Positions 10,200-21,222 of a stretch of 58,777 bases of DNA are shown in pieces (within the stretch, counting starts at the first letter, position 1; each line of letters starts with the position of its first letter). Below the pieces are notes generated by a model that saw only the letters and a list, made by a program, of their open reading frames with translations, was not told the DNA's origin and did no database searches. Source of the stretch: Cristatella mucedo. Its lineage: Eukaryota > Bryozoa > Phylactolaemata > Cristatellidae. The stretch spans positions 1,295,001-1,353,777 of the forward strand of contig WPIO01000111.1 in NCBI GenBank assembly GCA_009760855.2, written 5' to 3'. Both the position numbers and the translations under genes were made by a program.

Positions 10200-10610
10200 G
10201 CAGTCACTGCTGTGCCTCAATGAACGAGAAGAGAGGATTTAGATTTGGGGACAAAAAACGAATAATTCACTGACCCTAAAGTAAACTCAAATGCAGATAT
10301 CAGCTTTAGAATACTGCCTCCGGCAAAACAAGCTAGATTGGCTGTAGGAAGGTTGAGGGTACAGCTATTTAACGCATATAGTGAACTAATCTTTTTTTTT
10401 ACAGCAGACCTCTACAGGCTGGTTCACCTGAGCGTCCGAAACGAAACGAATGCCGCTAGATAGGCCGGAAACCCCTCGGGGGTGCTAAAGAACCGCTAGT
10501 GGACAAACAGCCGTTTGGAAATGTTACCTTTATTGAGTCTCTGCCTGAGATATGACCAACCACACGGGCAACTTCTGTAACAAACCGCACGCAGTAGGCA
10601 TTTGGATAGT
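10200..10610. other. Unassigned sequence left of the hAT transposon
   Basis: Nothing was recognised apart from the 8-bp candidate target duplication at its right end (10611-10618). Confidence 0.4.
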
Positions 10611-10618
10611 TTCTAGGT

Positions 10619-12714
10619 AAGACATTGGCAAACTACGGCCCACGGGCCATATACGGCCCGTTGGGCTTTCCAGCAGGGCCCGCCGAATTCGTTGGCGTTA
10701 TAATATTAAATTAAATTAAAATATAAATACACCTCAGTCATTATATCTAGCTGTAGCTCCTATCTTTCCCCAGCAGATGGCGCACCCTGGAGACATTGAC
10801 CTTTGAGTATGTAGCATTACGGCTGCACTCTACTACATTTTGTCGCTTTGTACTTTCAGCCCTTCAGTAAAAATGAGCGGACCGAAGAAAAGAAAAAAAA
10901 ACAGTGAGTGCCAAGTGGTCAATAAAGAGTGGACAACAAACTATTTTATCACTGAAGTCCGATCAACAACTGCATGTATGCCAAGAAACTGTACCAATTT
11001 TTAAAGAATACAACATCAGCCTTCATTTACCACAAAGCATGCTAACTACGCCAGTCAACAGTCTCCACAAGAACGGCCGACTACAGCTCAGAGATTGACG
11101 GTTAACTTACAGACTAAACCTTTTTCACAGCTAACTGTGATTCAGGATTCAAGTACTAAGGCAAGCTTTTTGCCGGCATTTAAATTTGCAAAGGCCAGTA
11201 AGCCTTTCTCCGAAGGCGAATTTTTAAAAGAATGCACGGCTGAGACAGCAGGTCTCTTGTCTCCGGAGAGCAAAGGCAATTTTGATAAAAATCAGTTTAT
11301 CCCACACAACTGTGACTCCCCGTTTGGAATTTATTGACAAACATATAGCCAGAAAATTAAACAAAAAGACGGAGTTCTTTAAGTTTTATTCACTAGCACT
11401 ACATGAAAGAACGATCTAAAAGACAGTGCTCAGCTCCTAATTTTTATCTGAGGGATTAGCGATAGTTTTGAGATCACAGAGGAATTTTTTACCATGGAGT
11501 CCATGAAAAGAAAAACGAGGGGAGAGGACTTGCATAACCAGGTGTCTGCTGTCATCGAGAGAATGAAGCTACCTTGGAGTAAACTTGCCAATGCCATCAT
11601 TGTTGAGTCGCCAAATTTAAATGGGAAAACGATGGGATTCTAAAAAGACTGCAGGACAAAGTAAAGGAGGAAAATCCTGCTCAGGATGTTATTTTCCTTC
11701 ACTGCATCATTCATCAGGAAGTTCTGTGTAAGTCTATATCGCAGCCGAATCTTGTCGTGAATCCAATCGTAAAACTTGTGAACTATATACGAGCACGGGG
11801 ACTTCAGCATCGTAAGTTTATTGCGTTCCGGGTAGAAACCGATGCAGATCACCGGAACTTACTTGACCACTCTCGTGTGCGCTGGTTAAGTTCGCGACAT
11901 GTACACAAATGTTAGGGCCTTCAAATCCAAGCTGACTCTTTTCTCCGGACAAATTTCAAACAAATCTTTCACTAATTTACCCACACTAGCCATGCAGAAA
12001 GAGGCCACCCGAAACGCGCAGCAATACAGCAAATCAGTGGACAAACTGCACGGAGAATTCTGCCGTCGTTTCTGTGACTTTGAAAAATTGAAAAATCACT
12101 TCAGCTGGTGTCCTGTCCCCTGTCACAAGGCCCTGAAACAGCACCACAGGAACTGCAGTTTGAACAGATAAATCTTCAGTCGGACTCTGTATTGAAAGAG
12201 ATGTTCAACTCTCTTAAACTGAACAATTTTTATGCTTCACTTAACAAAACTACGTTTTCAAACCTCTGAACGTTGGCACAGAAGATGCCGACGTTGTTTG
12301 GCTCATTCTATGTGTGTGAACAGAAATTCAGCGTCATGAACATCAACAAAGCCCGTCACAGATCCAACTTAATTGACCAATACCTCAGATCTATCTTGAG
12401 AATTGCCACAACAAATAGAACGCCAGACATGCATGCACTTGCAAAAAAAAGGAGACCAACCACACCATTCCCGCCGAAACTGAATGGGAGTTTATTGCTA
12501 AATTATTAAATTAATAAATTTTCAATTTTTTTACAATTAACTAAGCACAGTGGAGTTTTGCTGCCTGCGAAAGGCCAAACTTTTTCATCTAATTGTTTTT
12601 ACATTTAATTTATATTAGTTCACGCAAGCACACCATTCTCCTATTCTGGCCCGGCTCCTTGTCAAATTTTAGAAACCATTGTGGCCCGCGAGTCGAAACG
12701 TTTGCCCATCCGTG
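10619..12714 (+). mobile_element. hAT-superfamily DNA transposon (Charlie/GTF2IRD2-like), inactive
   Basis: A 2.1-kb element with imperfect terminal inverted repeats. The left end has 'ttggcaaactacggcccac'; the right end, reversed, has 'cacggatgggcaaacg' and a nearby 'gtggcccgcg'. Both match the CAGGGGTGGGCAAACT / CGGCCC style of Charlie-type hAT elements. Flanks TTCTAGGT (10611-10618) and ATCTAGTA (12715-12722) share a TCTAG core and are read as a decayed 8-bp target duplication, the size hAT elements make. The interior holds a broken transposase gene. Confidence 0.85.
10873..12509 (+). pseudogene. hAT transposase pseudogene (GTF2IRD2/ZBED5-like)
   Basis: An ATG at 10873 starts a short basic peptide (MSGPKKRKKN...), as in related transposases; the frame then breaks. 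The readable fragments come in family order. At 11095-11337 is KPFSEGEFLKEC, typical just after the BED finger region. Around 11455-11640 and 11665-11895 lie pieces of the RNase H-like catalytic region (FLHCIIHQEVLC, VRWLSS). At 11899-12171 is a later segment. At 12273-12509 is the C-terminal dimerisation region (EQKFSVMNINKARHRSNL...). Several frameshifts and stops separate the fragments, so no functional transposase can be made from this copy. The family is the one domesticated in vertebrate GTF2IRD2. Confidence 0.85.
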
Positions 12715-12722
12715 ATCTAGTA

Positions 12723-13133
12723 CCACCGGCACCTTAACCATAAGCAACGGCAGCAGCTTCAGCAGAAGAAGCAGCCGAAGCCATGGGCCTGTAAGCGAAC
12801 CAGAGATGATGGTTGGCAAATGTGGCCGCAGGGGCTGCTGGAAAGACGACAGCAGACTATGATGCAGTGGCACTGGTTAAGCAGAAGTGACAGATGATGT
12901 AGCAACAGCATCTGCAGCCGAGGCAGGGAAGCCTAGGCAGGATATTTAGTATCTACTCTTAGTGGCTACAGTAGCCTCTCAAAAGTAGAGAGCTCTCTGA
13001 GCTCTGAGGAAAGAATCAGAATCACCAGAGCATAGAAAAGCAAGTTGACTACGCAGCAGGCTGGTGATCAAGCATTCAACGGTCAACGGCAAGAGCCTGT
13101 GAAAGTAGCTTGGTGGCAAAGAGCAAAGGGTGG
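12723..13133. other. Unassigned sequence between hAT and LINE B
   Basis: A CAG/AAG-rich stretch at about 12740-12790 would encode Q/K-rich peptide on the plus strand, but no splice-bounded exon or family was recognised. Confidence 0.4.
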
Positions 13134-13134
13134 A

Positions 13135-14180
13135 ATGTAATGTATCTCCGTCAGTAACTCCACAAAGTCATAAAGACCATGTGGGTGTTACGCAGGAGAG
13201 TTTTGTATAGCGCACTCACAGCCTAAGCGGCTTTCGGTATGCTTTCGGTAGCCAACAGACTTCGTCTCACGCAACAAAGAGAAAGTGGGAAGCATAGCAG
13301 AGTCAGGAGAGCAGTTGAGGTAGTGAGTAGCATAGAAGTAGCAGTTCAGGACCGCTGAAAAAGATGTGCCACAGTCGGCAGTTGGAGAGTAGATGTCGTT
13401 GAGTAAGAATTGTGGAAGCGAGTTCCACAGTCTAGGACCTGCAGAGCTAAAGCTTCTGTCGCCAACTGTCTTTAAGCGGAGGAATGGGACAGCTAATTTA
13501 TTGTCCACACAGGACCTGAGGGCGCGAACAGGCCGAAACTGATGCAGCAGTTCAGCTAGGTATGAAGGAGCCAAGACGTGGCGGGCCTTGTGGGTCAGCG
13601 TAAGAACTTTGCTCTGTATCCTTTGCTCAACCGGCATCCATCCCAGCTCTTCCAGCAAAGATGACACGTGCTCAAACCACTGGGTCTTGAAGACCAGACT
13701 TGCAGCCATATTCATAGTCCGCTGTAGTGGCATAATAGCTTTCTTTGGTGGCCCAGCCAAAAGGGAGTTACAATAATCAAGCCGAGACAGAACTAAAGAG
13801 CTAGTTAAATTTTTTACAAGCCACTGTGGGAGACAGCTTCTAATCTTGGATAGGGATCGCATGTGATGGCTAGCTGTAGAGGTAGTCTTCTGAATGAAGC
13901 TTTTGAAATTGAGGCAGCTGTCGAACACGACACCTAGATTACGAGCACGTGGTGAAGGTCGCACAATAGCATCACCTATTAGAACAGCGAAGCCTTTTAG
14001 TCCAGCCACACGCTTAGGGTGTCCTACGAGAAGCACTTCGGTTTTTTCGTCATTTAATTTCAGGAAGTTTTCCGACATCCAGGATCGAATATCGGCAAGG
14101 CAAGCATTCAGTTTCTCAGTTGCTGCGGAAGCAGGCTGACTAGTGCCCGTGATCGACAGAGTGGCTTTTTTGAAACTCAG
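13135..14180 (-). mobile_element. LINE family B, 5'-truncated copy
   Basis: A 337-codon minus-strand ORF (13188-14201) covers the region after the catalytic YADD box: SENFLKLND, then SRLDYCNSLLAG, LQRTMNMAA, MPVEQRIQSKVLTLTHKAR, APSYLAELLHQF and GDRSFSSAGPRLWNSLPQF. This order is characteristic of the RT thumb and C-terminal end of L2/CR1-type elements. It matches the fuller copy at 46343-48490 throughout, with one glycine-to-proline-type change in the LLAGLPKK motif and a C-terminus of the same length. The 3' end is the 'gttactgacggagatacatt' signature with ACATT units (13135-13165, reversed). The peptide diverges from family B upstream of about 14175, which marks the truncation. It cannot encode an active RT because the catalytic palm is missing. 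Confidence 0.85.
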
Positions 14181-14214
14181 ACCACTCTGCCAATTAGACA
14201 TCTGAGGTTGCAGC

Positions 14215-14840
14215 AGCTGTCGAGTTGCCAGCTAGCCGATCTCTCAGGTAAGACACGAGTCCACCTGTCTGCAAGCCCGGGTCCACTAGGCAGACTCCTG
14301 GCTCCAGCGAGGTCAGCTCAAGAGAATCAACGGCAGGTCAGCAGACTCTGGCAGACCAGAACAAGGCTACAGCAGCAGAGAAAGTGGAGGATTCTCAAAG
14401 CCACAGCCGGGGCACCTGCATCAAGTGCAGAGGACTTAAGGACTCTTCCCATCAATCCGGCGAGCAGTAGCACATTCCATCTCAATGATGTCGTAGAAAT
14501 TTGGCTATTCCTTAAACTGACTTGCATGTCCACAGAGGCAAAGATAATATGCATGCAACGGTCAATTTAGAAATAGCCTCCAGTGGAGACATCCACAAAC
14601 GGATGTATGCAAACTTTTAAATATTATTGATAGACTTGCAGTGCAAATGTTAAATAAATGGCACGCACTGCTAATATTTACTGACCTATTAGATGAGATA
14701 ACGACGATGAACAAACTGTGAGATAACCGGCTTTAAAATGGATTCTACTCATGAAATAGCTTAAAACATCTGCAGTTGGACATGCTTTGGTCAGACCAAC
14801 GGAGAGCAGAAATATGCCTCAGCTCAGCTCAGCTATTGCA
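14215..14840. other. Unassigned sequence
   Basis: No repeat family or domain was recognised. A 120-codon plus ORF at 14208-14570 is glutamine/arginine-rich with no homology I can name. Confidence 0.35.
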
Positions 14841-14842
14841 GT

Positions 14843-15726
<884 letters not shown>

Positions 15727-16130
15727 TGTAATTCGTATGTATGTATTGTATGTCTGATAAGCCACGGGTGAGCTGTTAGAAGCACCACCGAGAGGGGCCG
15801 GTGCACAGCTGTGGTCCGCCTTTGATGTGGTATGGACACAGGCCGGTAACCAGCTGGTGGCCAGATGGTGGATTCACCATCAGGGTCGGCCAGTGCACTG
15901 CTGCGGTCCGCCTTTGATGTGGCATGGACCAGCTGGTGGCCAGATGGTGGATTCACCATCAGGGTCGGCCGGTGCACCGTTGTGGTCGATGAGTCATCGG
16001 AGTCGAACAGGGGAGGGGAGTCGTGTGAGGGCAGGGGCTGAGGGGAGCCGTGCGCTCTTGGGCTCCGTGCGTTGGGAATAAACTGTCAGAGTTGGGCATG
16101 GCTGGCTCTCTGCTGTGCGACCAAACTACA
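15727..16130 (+). mobile_element. LTR3 copy 1 with duplicated internal block
   Basis: Aligned with the minus-strand copy at 20934-21217 through 'gatgtggtatggac', 'ctggtggccagatggtgga' and 'ttcaccatcagggtcggcc'. An AATAAA lies at 16077-16082, followed by 'ggctggctctctg' and the end 'aaactaca' at 16130. The central block of about 90 bp is present twice (near 15818-15905 and 15908-15985), so this copy is longer. No flanking duplication was found, so the left boundary is provisional. Confidence 0.6.
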
Positions 16131-16903
16131 AATAAGAATCGCTTTCTGCAAGGCTCGACCCTACGAAGTCGTGCAGAGCGAGCAACTTATCCCTGACCTA
16201 TGACCTATGACCTATGAGCAATGACCCAGTGGAGAATAGCTTAATTATAAATGGGACGTGACTGAAAGAAAAAGCACTGTCGTTAAACCTCAATACCGGA
16301 GGCTTGCTTTCCCGAATTTTCAAGTCGAAGAAAGTGATCTAAGCTTGGTGTGAGCTTCAGAATAGCAGTAGTCAGTAGTAGAAATGCCGACGGTAGAAGT
16401 TGAAGCTGAGCGAGCGTTGTTCTAATCTATGGTCCACACACTTTCAATCAGTTTCTTGGAATATGATTAGCTTGTGCTCTTCGGAAATTCTGAAAACACG
16501 TAGCACATCTGGCAAGTGGTCCTCACTACAGGAACACGTGACACGCTAAACAGCATGGATTTCGTGCCAGTAAGTAAGTGAGTGAGTGAGTGAGTGAGCA
16601 GTCGTACTAGCTTTGAGAATACTTCATTGCAGTCATTCCAGCAAGAAAGCTTTTTTGCTTGTGAATAAAATCACAGGGATACACATGGCAGAGTAGAGTG
16701 CCTAAAAATTAGATCGTAACGTACAGACGAATCACCTGTCGCTGGTAATTTGCCTCTCTCGAGCGGTGTCCTTGTGTACCCTATGGACTCTGGCCTGGCA
16801 CCCACCTTTCCTGGCTGAGCTGCCTGTAGAAAGGTCGCGGGAATTGCCTCGACAACTCAACGTTGGCTCCCTCTGAGGTACTCAAGATATTAATGCAAAT
16901 GAG
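16131..16903. other. Unassigned sequence with short tandem repeats
   Basis: Contains TGACCTA three times in direct repeat (16194-16214) and a (GTGA)n run at about 16577-16599. No coding exon was identified until the Ig-like exon on the minus strand. Confidence 0.4.
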
Positions 16904-16909
16904 ACTCAC

Positions 16910-17159
16910 CAAAGGCCGACAGTACGAACGTCTGACTTCTTATATTTTGCTCCAGGTCCGTTGTGGAAACGATGCACCTGTAGCTTCCCAATTGATCGTC
17001 ACGTAGCATCATGATTCTGAAAATAACTCGTCTTAAGTTATGTTCACAGGCAGTTATACTTTCACATTCTAACGCATACAGACAGTCAGTTACTTGAAAT
17101 GGATATATCCGAATAATTTGGTTTCCGTCTTCGTTAACCTTGGTTACTTCGAGTAACAC
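16910..17159 (-). CDS. Immunoglobulin-like domain exon
   Basis: A 250-base open exon bounded by consensus splice sites on the minus strand: an acceptor reading ...ttgtaacttag before 17159, and a donor GTGAGT (complement of 16904-16909) after 16910. The frame is open from the first base and ends one base into a codon (phase 1, usual for Ig-domain exons at the 3' side). The peptide includes DDQLGSYRCIVSTTDLEQ, the D-x-G-x-Y-x-C motif around the second disulphide cysteine of V/I-set Ig domains, preceded by a strand-like RVIFRIMML. A first cysteine candidate lies in YALECES or TACEH. The partner exons are not certain; this is probably one exon of a cell-surface receptor or adhesion gene. The upstream ORF at 17497-17769 may belong to a neighbouring member. 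Confidence 0.55.
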
Positions 17160-17496
17160 CTAAGTTACAATAATTACTCCAAACATCAGGCGCGTATATT
17201 TTGCCACAGCACCTCGCCATACAGTTGGGGGGCTCCACAAGCAACACAACGTCGTCTGAAATACAAAAGTTCACGACAGAATTAGAGCTACTTTATTGCT
17301 TTACAAATGCCTAGCAGGAAGCTTGCCGTAAGCGGCGGCTCGTAAAGAGCATGCTATTGTAACAGCAATGTTCTAAACTACGCAGAGAGTTAAAATAAGA
17401 TAGACCGCTGAGTGTGTTCACGGCTGTCTGAGCTGCTACCTCCATACTACTCGCTAGATCAAGTGCTCTCAGAATTCGTAAAGAGGCATCTCTAGA

Positions 17497-17769
17497 TCAA
17501 CTCTCCAAATCATTTGCAAATACGCGGTATAATCTCGCGTATTTGCCAAGGCTCGGGTTCAAAACAGCTAAGTTTGATTCCAGCGTTGCTTTATTATTTG
17601 TTATAGGCTGTTGCGGATGCTTTTTTACTATTTCCTGAAAAGAGAATTTTTTTGCCATGAAGGAATACATCACCAAAGACACGAGTAAACCGTTCAAAAT
17701 ACAAGAATTGAGTACGGAACAGAAAAAGGCACTTGAAAAGGTTGGTTCGTTGTAGTAAAACACACCCTA
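17497..17769 (-). CDS. Possible transmembrane and cytoplasmic-tail exon(s)
   Basis: A minus-strand ORF that follows a plausible acceptor (ccctcattag, just above 17766). It has a hydrophobic stretch (FFCSVLNSCILNGLLVSLV) followed by a basic, hydrophilic tail ending FANDLES and a stop at 17497. A second strong acceptor (ttctcttttcag) lies inside, so an exon 17634-17497 of exactly 46 codons including the stop is also possible. In transcription order it comes before the Ig exon at 17159. If real, it would be the last exon of an upstream neighbour, as in a tandem receptor array. No domain was recognised, so chance is not excluded. Confidence 0.25.
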
Positions 17770-17779
17770 ATGAGGGAAG

Positions 17780-18105
17780 CATAAACAAATAGATGGTATT
17801 AGAGAGTATGTAATGAAAAAAGCACAGGTATTTACAAAATATCTACAGAGCATCATTAAGAGAATTACAGCTGTTTATAAGCACATTACACATGCCTAGA
17901 AAATGCATACCATTTAAATAGTAATAATATGATTGACGATATTTTTGTCAAATGCAAGACTTTTGAGAAAAATTCACGACGGCTGACCCATCACTTTGAG
18001 TACCGCTAAAGTTGTTTGCTTGCTCATGGCTGCCAAAAGCGTCAGTGGCTGTCGTGCAGTTTTCCGGCTGCAAGTGCCTCGGTTTCGTAACGTATTAATA
18101 ATAAA
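17780..18105. other. Unassigned sequence
   Basis: No gene or repeat was recognised. Confidence 0.4.
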
Positions 18106-18263
18106 AAATAATACTACATTTTCATAACGCTCTCAGAGAGCTTAATCTCTTTCTAGGCACCGTAGGTATGCTGCAACGGAAGCATAGTCGAATGGTTAAC
18201 AATATTATCCTAATACACAGCCAGCATAACGGTATTATAGGTTACATGCAAAGGGTCAGCATG
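18106..18263 (-). mobile_element. LINE family A 3' fragment
   Basis: Minus-strand A tail with an ATA-rich end and stem-loop relics (gctctcagagagcttaatctc) and UTR sequence up to 'cagcatgcaaatgtag'. It joins a family B copy at 18264. Confidence 0.7.
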
Positions 18264-18660
18264 CAAATGTAGTATATCTCCGCATGTAGCCCCCCGAAGC
18301 TCAGAAGATTATTTGCGTCTTACTCCGAAGAATTTTCCATAGCTATTTCAAAGCCAAAGCTGCTTTCGGTGCTCGTTCTGTAGCTAAGATACTTTATCTC
18401 ATGCAAAAAGCGAAAGTGAGAAGCAAATATATGAGTCAGGAGAGCACTTTATCTAGCGAGTAGTATGGAGGTAGCAGCTCAGACAGCCGCGAAAAGACTC
18501 AGCAGTTCATCTTATTTTAGCTCTCTACGTATACTCTCTGTAAGAGGTGGAGCGGGAGAGCTAATTAATTGCTCATAAGGACGTGAGGGCAGGAGGAGGC
18601 TGAAACTGGAGATGCGATTCAGCTAAGTATGAAGGAGCCAAGCCATTGCGGCTTTGTGAA
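18264..18660 (-). mobile_element. LINE family B, diverged 3' fragment
   Basis: Minus-strand matches to the family B end ('tatctccg' signature, then the stretch encoding the SVGYR-like C-terminus and upstream RT tail), ending in the segment that encodes APSYLAE. Many indels; no open frame. Confidence 0.65.
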
Positions 18661-19075
18661 TCAGCATGATAACTCAACTCTGGCTGGCAATCACAGCGTT
18701 GAAACAGCGTATAGAGGAGCCAAGGGCGAAAACTTAACCTCGCAAAGGAAATTCTGCAGAACGGTTGTCCAGAGCAGTAGTATTGCGAATATTAAAGCTT
18801 GACTACACCACGTTGAGCTAATGTTCTGAATATTTTGAAGCCTAAGCAAACCGGAAAGAATTATTTTGTCTTGGTGACCGTGTTGTTTGAAGGACCAGCT
18901 TAGCTGCAGACCTGTATGCTGCAAGTCCTCTAATGTAGGGAGCCCGTAAGGTACCGGTATGCCAGTGGTCGATTTTATTTTAACTTTTAATATACTCTTC
19001 ATCCGACAGATCTAATCTCTGAACAGAACATTCGCTTGCGTTTCTCTACAGATGACACTCACTGCGACCGTTGGG
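18661..19075. other. Unassigned sequence, possibly further degraded LINE
   Basis: A 103-codon minus ORF (18691-19002) is present but resembles no domain I recognise. It may be an older LINE relic. Confidence 0.3.
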
Positions 19076-19137
19076 ATAATAACAACACTATATTTGTATA
19101 CTGCCTTCAGAGAGCTTAATCTCTTTCTAGGCCATGC
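19076..19137 (-). mobile_element. LINE family A tail remnant
   Basis: Contains 'gccttcagagagcttaatctctttctaggcc', the minus-strand stem-loop core, with an ATAAT-type tail. Confidence 0.65.
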
Positions 19138-19930
19138 ATGTCATCAAGCTCATTTTAATTTGCTTACTGTCCTCATCGAAAACCAAGTTTGTATAGCTGT
19201 TTTATTCCTCAAGTACGGCAACGATAACGCTGGCCTCATGATTCTGGAAAAACTAAGGGTCATCCGAAACATAAAAGACCTAATCCTCACAACAGGATGA
19301 GTTGGCATAACTGCAGTGGTGTAGTCGAGGCATTTTAATGGGTAGGGTCTAGCCATTCGATGGGCACATTGCCTCAACTATTAAGCCAACTTTATTTCCG
19401 CTACGAAACTTTGCGAAGATCCGGAGCTGCCTGGACGCTAGCAACATCCGGAGACGCTAGTTAACGCATTTGCTACGTCACGTCGTGATTATTGGACTGC
19501 CCTATATTCGCGACTCCTTGCATTCAGCAATAATCGCCTGCCACTGGTGCGCAAGTTGGCGGGTCGTCCTGGTCAGTTGCCAAAGCACAGCTGCCACGCG
19601 GCACCAACTCTGAGGTTAAGTAGCTACTTGTCAAGCTTCGAATCGATAGCAAGATCCTTAGTCTGGCTAACAGGTCTCTCCGTTTGCTCGAAATCGCCTA
19701 CCTGCATATCTCAGCTTTTCCATTTTTGTGTTCAGGCGTGCTTTGTGCCCGAACCTGCACATGATTAAGAACATATTACTAGCCACAGGTCCTACTAAAC
19801 CGGTGACCGTGAGTTAATCGCCTTTTCTTGGCCATGCTGGTATAGGTGTAATAAATTTACCCTTTTCACATTCAATGCCTCAAAAAACACCAAGTCTTAA
19901 TTAGTGATTCTCCCGTAGCGATATTTAGTT
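19138..19930. other. Unassigned sequence
   Basis: No gene or repeat family was identified. It lies between a minus-strand and a plus-strand LINE A fragment. Confidence 0.35.
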
Positions 19931-19934
19931 ATCT

Positions 19935-20692
19935 AGGGCTTGTTTAGATAAGGATACCACGTCCAAGTTGGTCCATGCATTCGTGACATCTCGTCTCGAC
20001 TTCTGCAACTCACTGCTTACTGGCCTACCAGCATGTGCGATCAGGCGATTGCAGCTGGTGCAAAACTCTGCAGCTAGGCTTGTCTGTCGTGAGCGTCGCA
20101 GTTGCCACATTACTCCACTTCTCGCCGACCTGCACTGGCTACCAGTCAAGCAACGGATTGACTTCAAGGTTTTGTCGCTCACTTTTAGGTCTCTTCATTC
20201 TATGGCTCCAGCCTATCTTTCAGATATACTACCCCATCAGGCCAAGCATCGTACCACTCGCTTTTCGGAATCCAGCAGTCTAGAAATACCTCGTACAAAC
20301 CTCAAATCCTTTGGAGACCGTGCATTTAGTTCATACGCTCCCAAAGCCTGGAACTCCCTCCCGACCTGCGTCAGAACATCCTCTGACCTGACCACATTTA
20401 AAAGAAACTTAAAAACACACCTATTTAGGACAGCATTTAGTGGGTCCCTGTGATTCGTCCTTGTTGTGCTTATGCGTGCTGACACTGTGCATGCTGCCAC
20501 TAACCACATTTGCATGCTGACCCTGTGCATGTCACCCCTAACCATATTATTCATTTCGTTTGTTTTTCAAGCATGATTTTACTTACTATTCTATTGCGTA
20601 TCACTTTGCAGCAAATGTAAAGCGCCTAGAAAGAGATTAAGTTCTCTGAGGGTGCTTTATCAAGTGCAATATTATTATTATTATTATCTAGA
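19935..20692 (+). mobile_element. LINE family A, well-preserved 3' copy
   Basis: An open frame at 19968-20453 encodes SRLDFCNSLLTGLPA, LQLVQNSAARLV, ITPLLADLHWLPVKQRIDF, MAPAYLSDILPHQAKHRTTR and APKAWNSLPTCVR, ending HLFRTAFSGSL then a stop. This is the C-terminal region after the RT palm of L2/CR1-type LINEs. The 3' UTR follows, then the stem-loop (TAAAGCGCC at 20618-20626, partner GGTGCTTTA with one change) and (ATT)n to about 20692. It is 5' truncated before the catalytic motifs. It matches the copy at 28203-29165 almost base for base, so both are fairly young. Confidence 0.9.
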
Positions 20693-20933
20693 TTATATTA
20701 GGATGCTATTTAAGTAAATAATGAAATAATTTTTGTAATTGCTATTACTAAAAATTAGTACCATATGGAAGAGTATTTTGAAAATGTTGAAATAATTCCA
20801 GAAACTCGTGAAAAACCTGATTAAAGAAGCCTAATCTAGGTTGCGACAACACTTTCCCAGCTAGGCAGCTGAAAGGAGACACGTTTTACAATGTAGCCGA
20901 TTGCGTCTTTTGATGAGGCATTCTTGAGCAGGC

Positions 20934-21217
20934 TGTAGTTCGGTTCGCCCATCAGAGAGCCAGCCGATGAACAACGCCAACGGTTTATTGTACAAGGCAC
21001 GGAGCAACAATACGCACGATTGCCTTCGCCCCCTTCTCCCACTACAGTCTCTCCCCTTCTCCATTCCTCTGGTTGACCCCGATGATTCATTGAGGACCAC
21101 AACTGTGCAGCGGCCGACCCTGATGGTGAATTCATCATCTGGCCACCAGCGGTTACCGGCCGGTGTCCATGCCACATCACAGGCTCATTAGAGGAGCCGG
21201 CATACACTCAAACTACA
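20934..21217 (-). mobile_element. LTR3 solo LTR, copy 2
   Basis: A 284-bp solo LTR with inverted ends TGTAGTT...AACTACA and a perfect 5-bp target duplication CAGGC at 20929-20933 and 21218-21222. In minus orientation the order is the 'ggtggccagatgatgaattc' block, then a purine-rich segment, then an AATAAA (rc of 20986-20991) and 'ggctggctctctg' before the end. This defines the boundaries of the LTR3 family in the window. The plus-strand ORF across it is accidental. Confidence 0.8.
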
Positions 21218-21222
21218 CAGGC

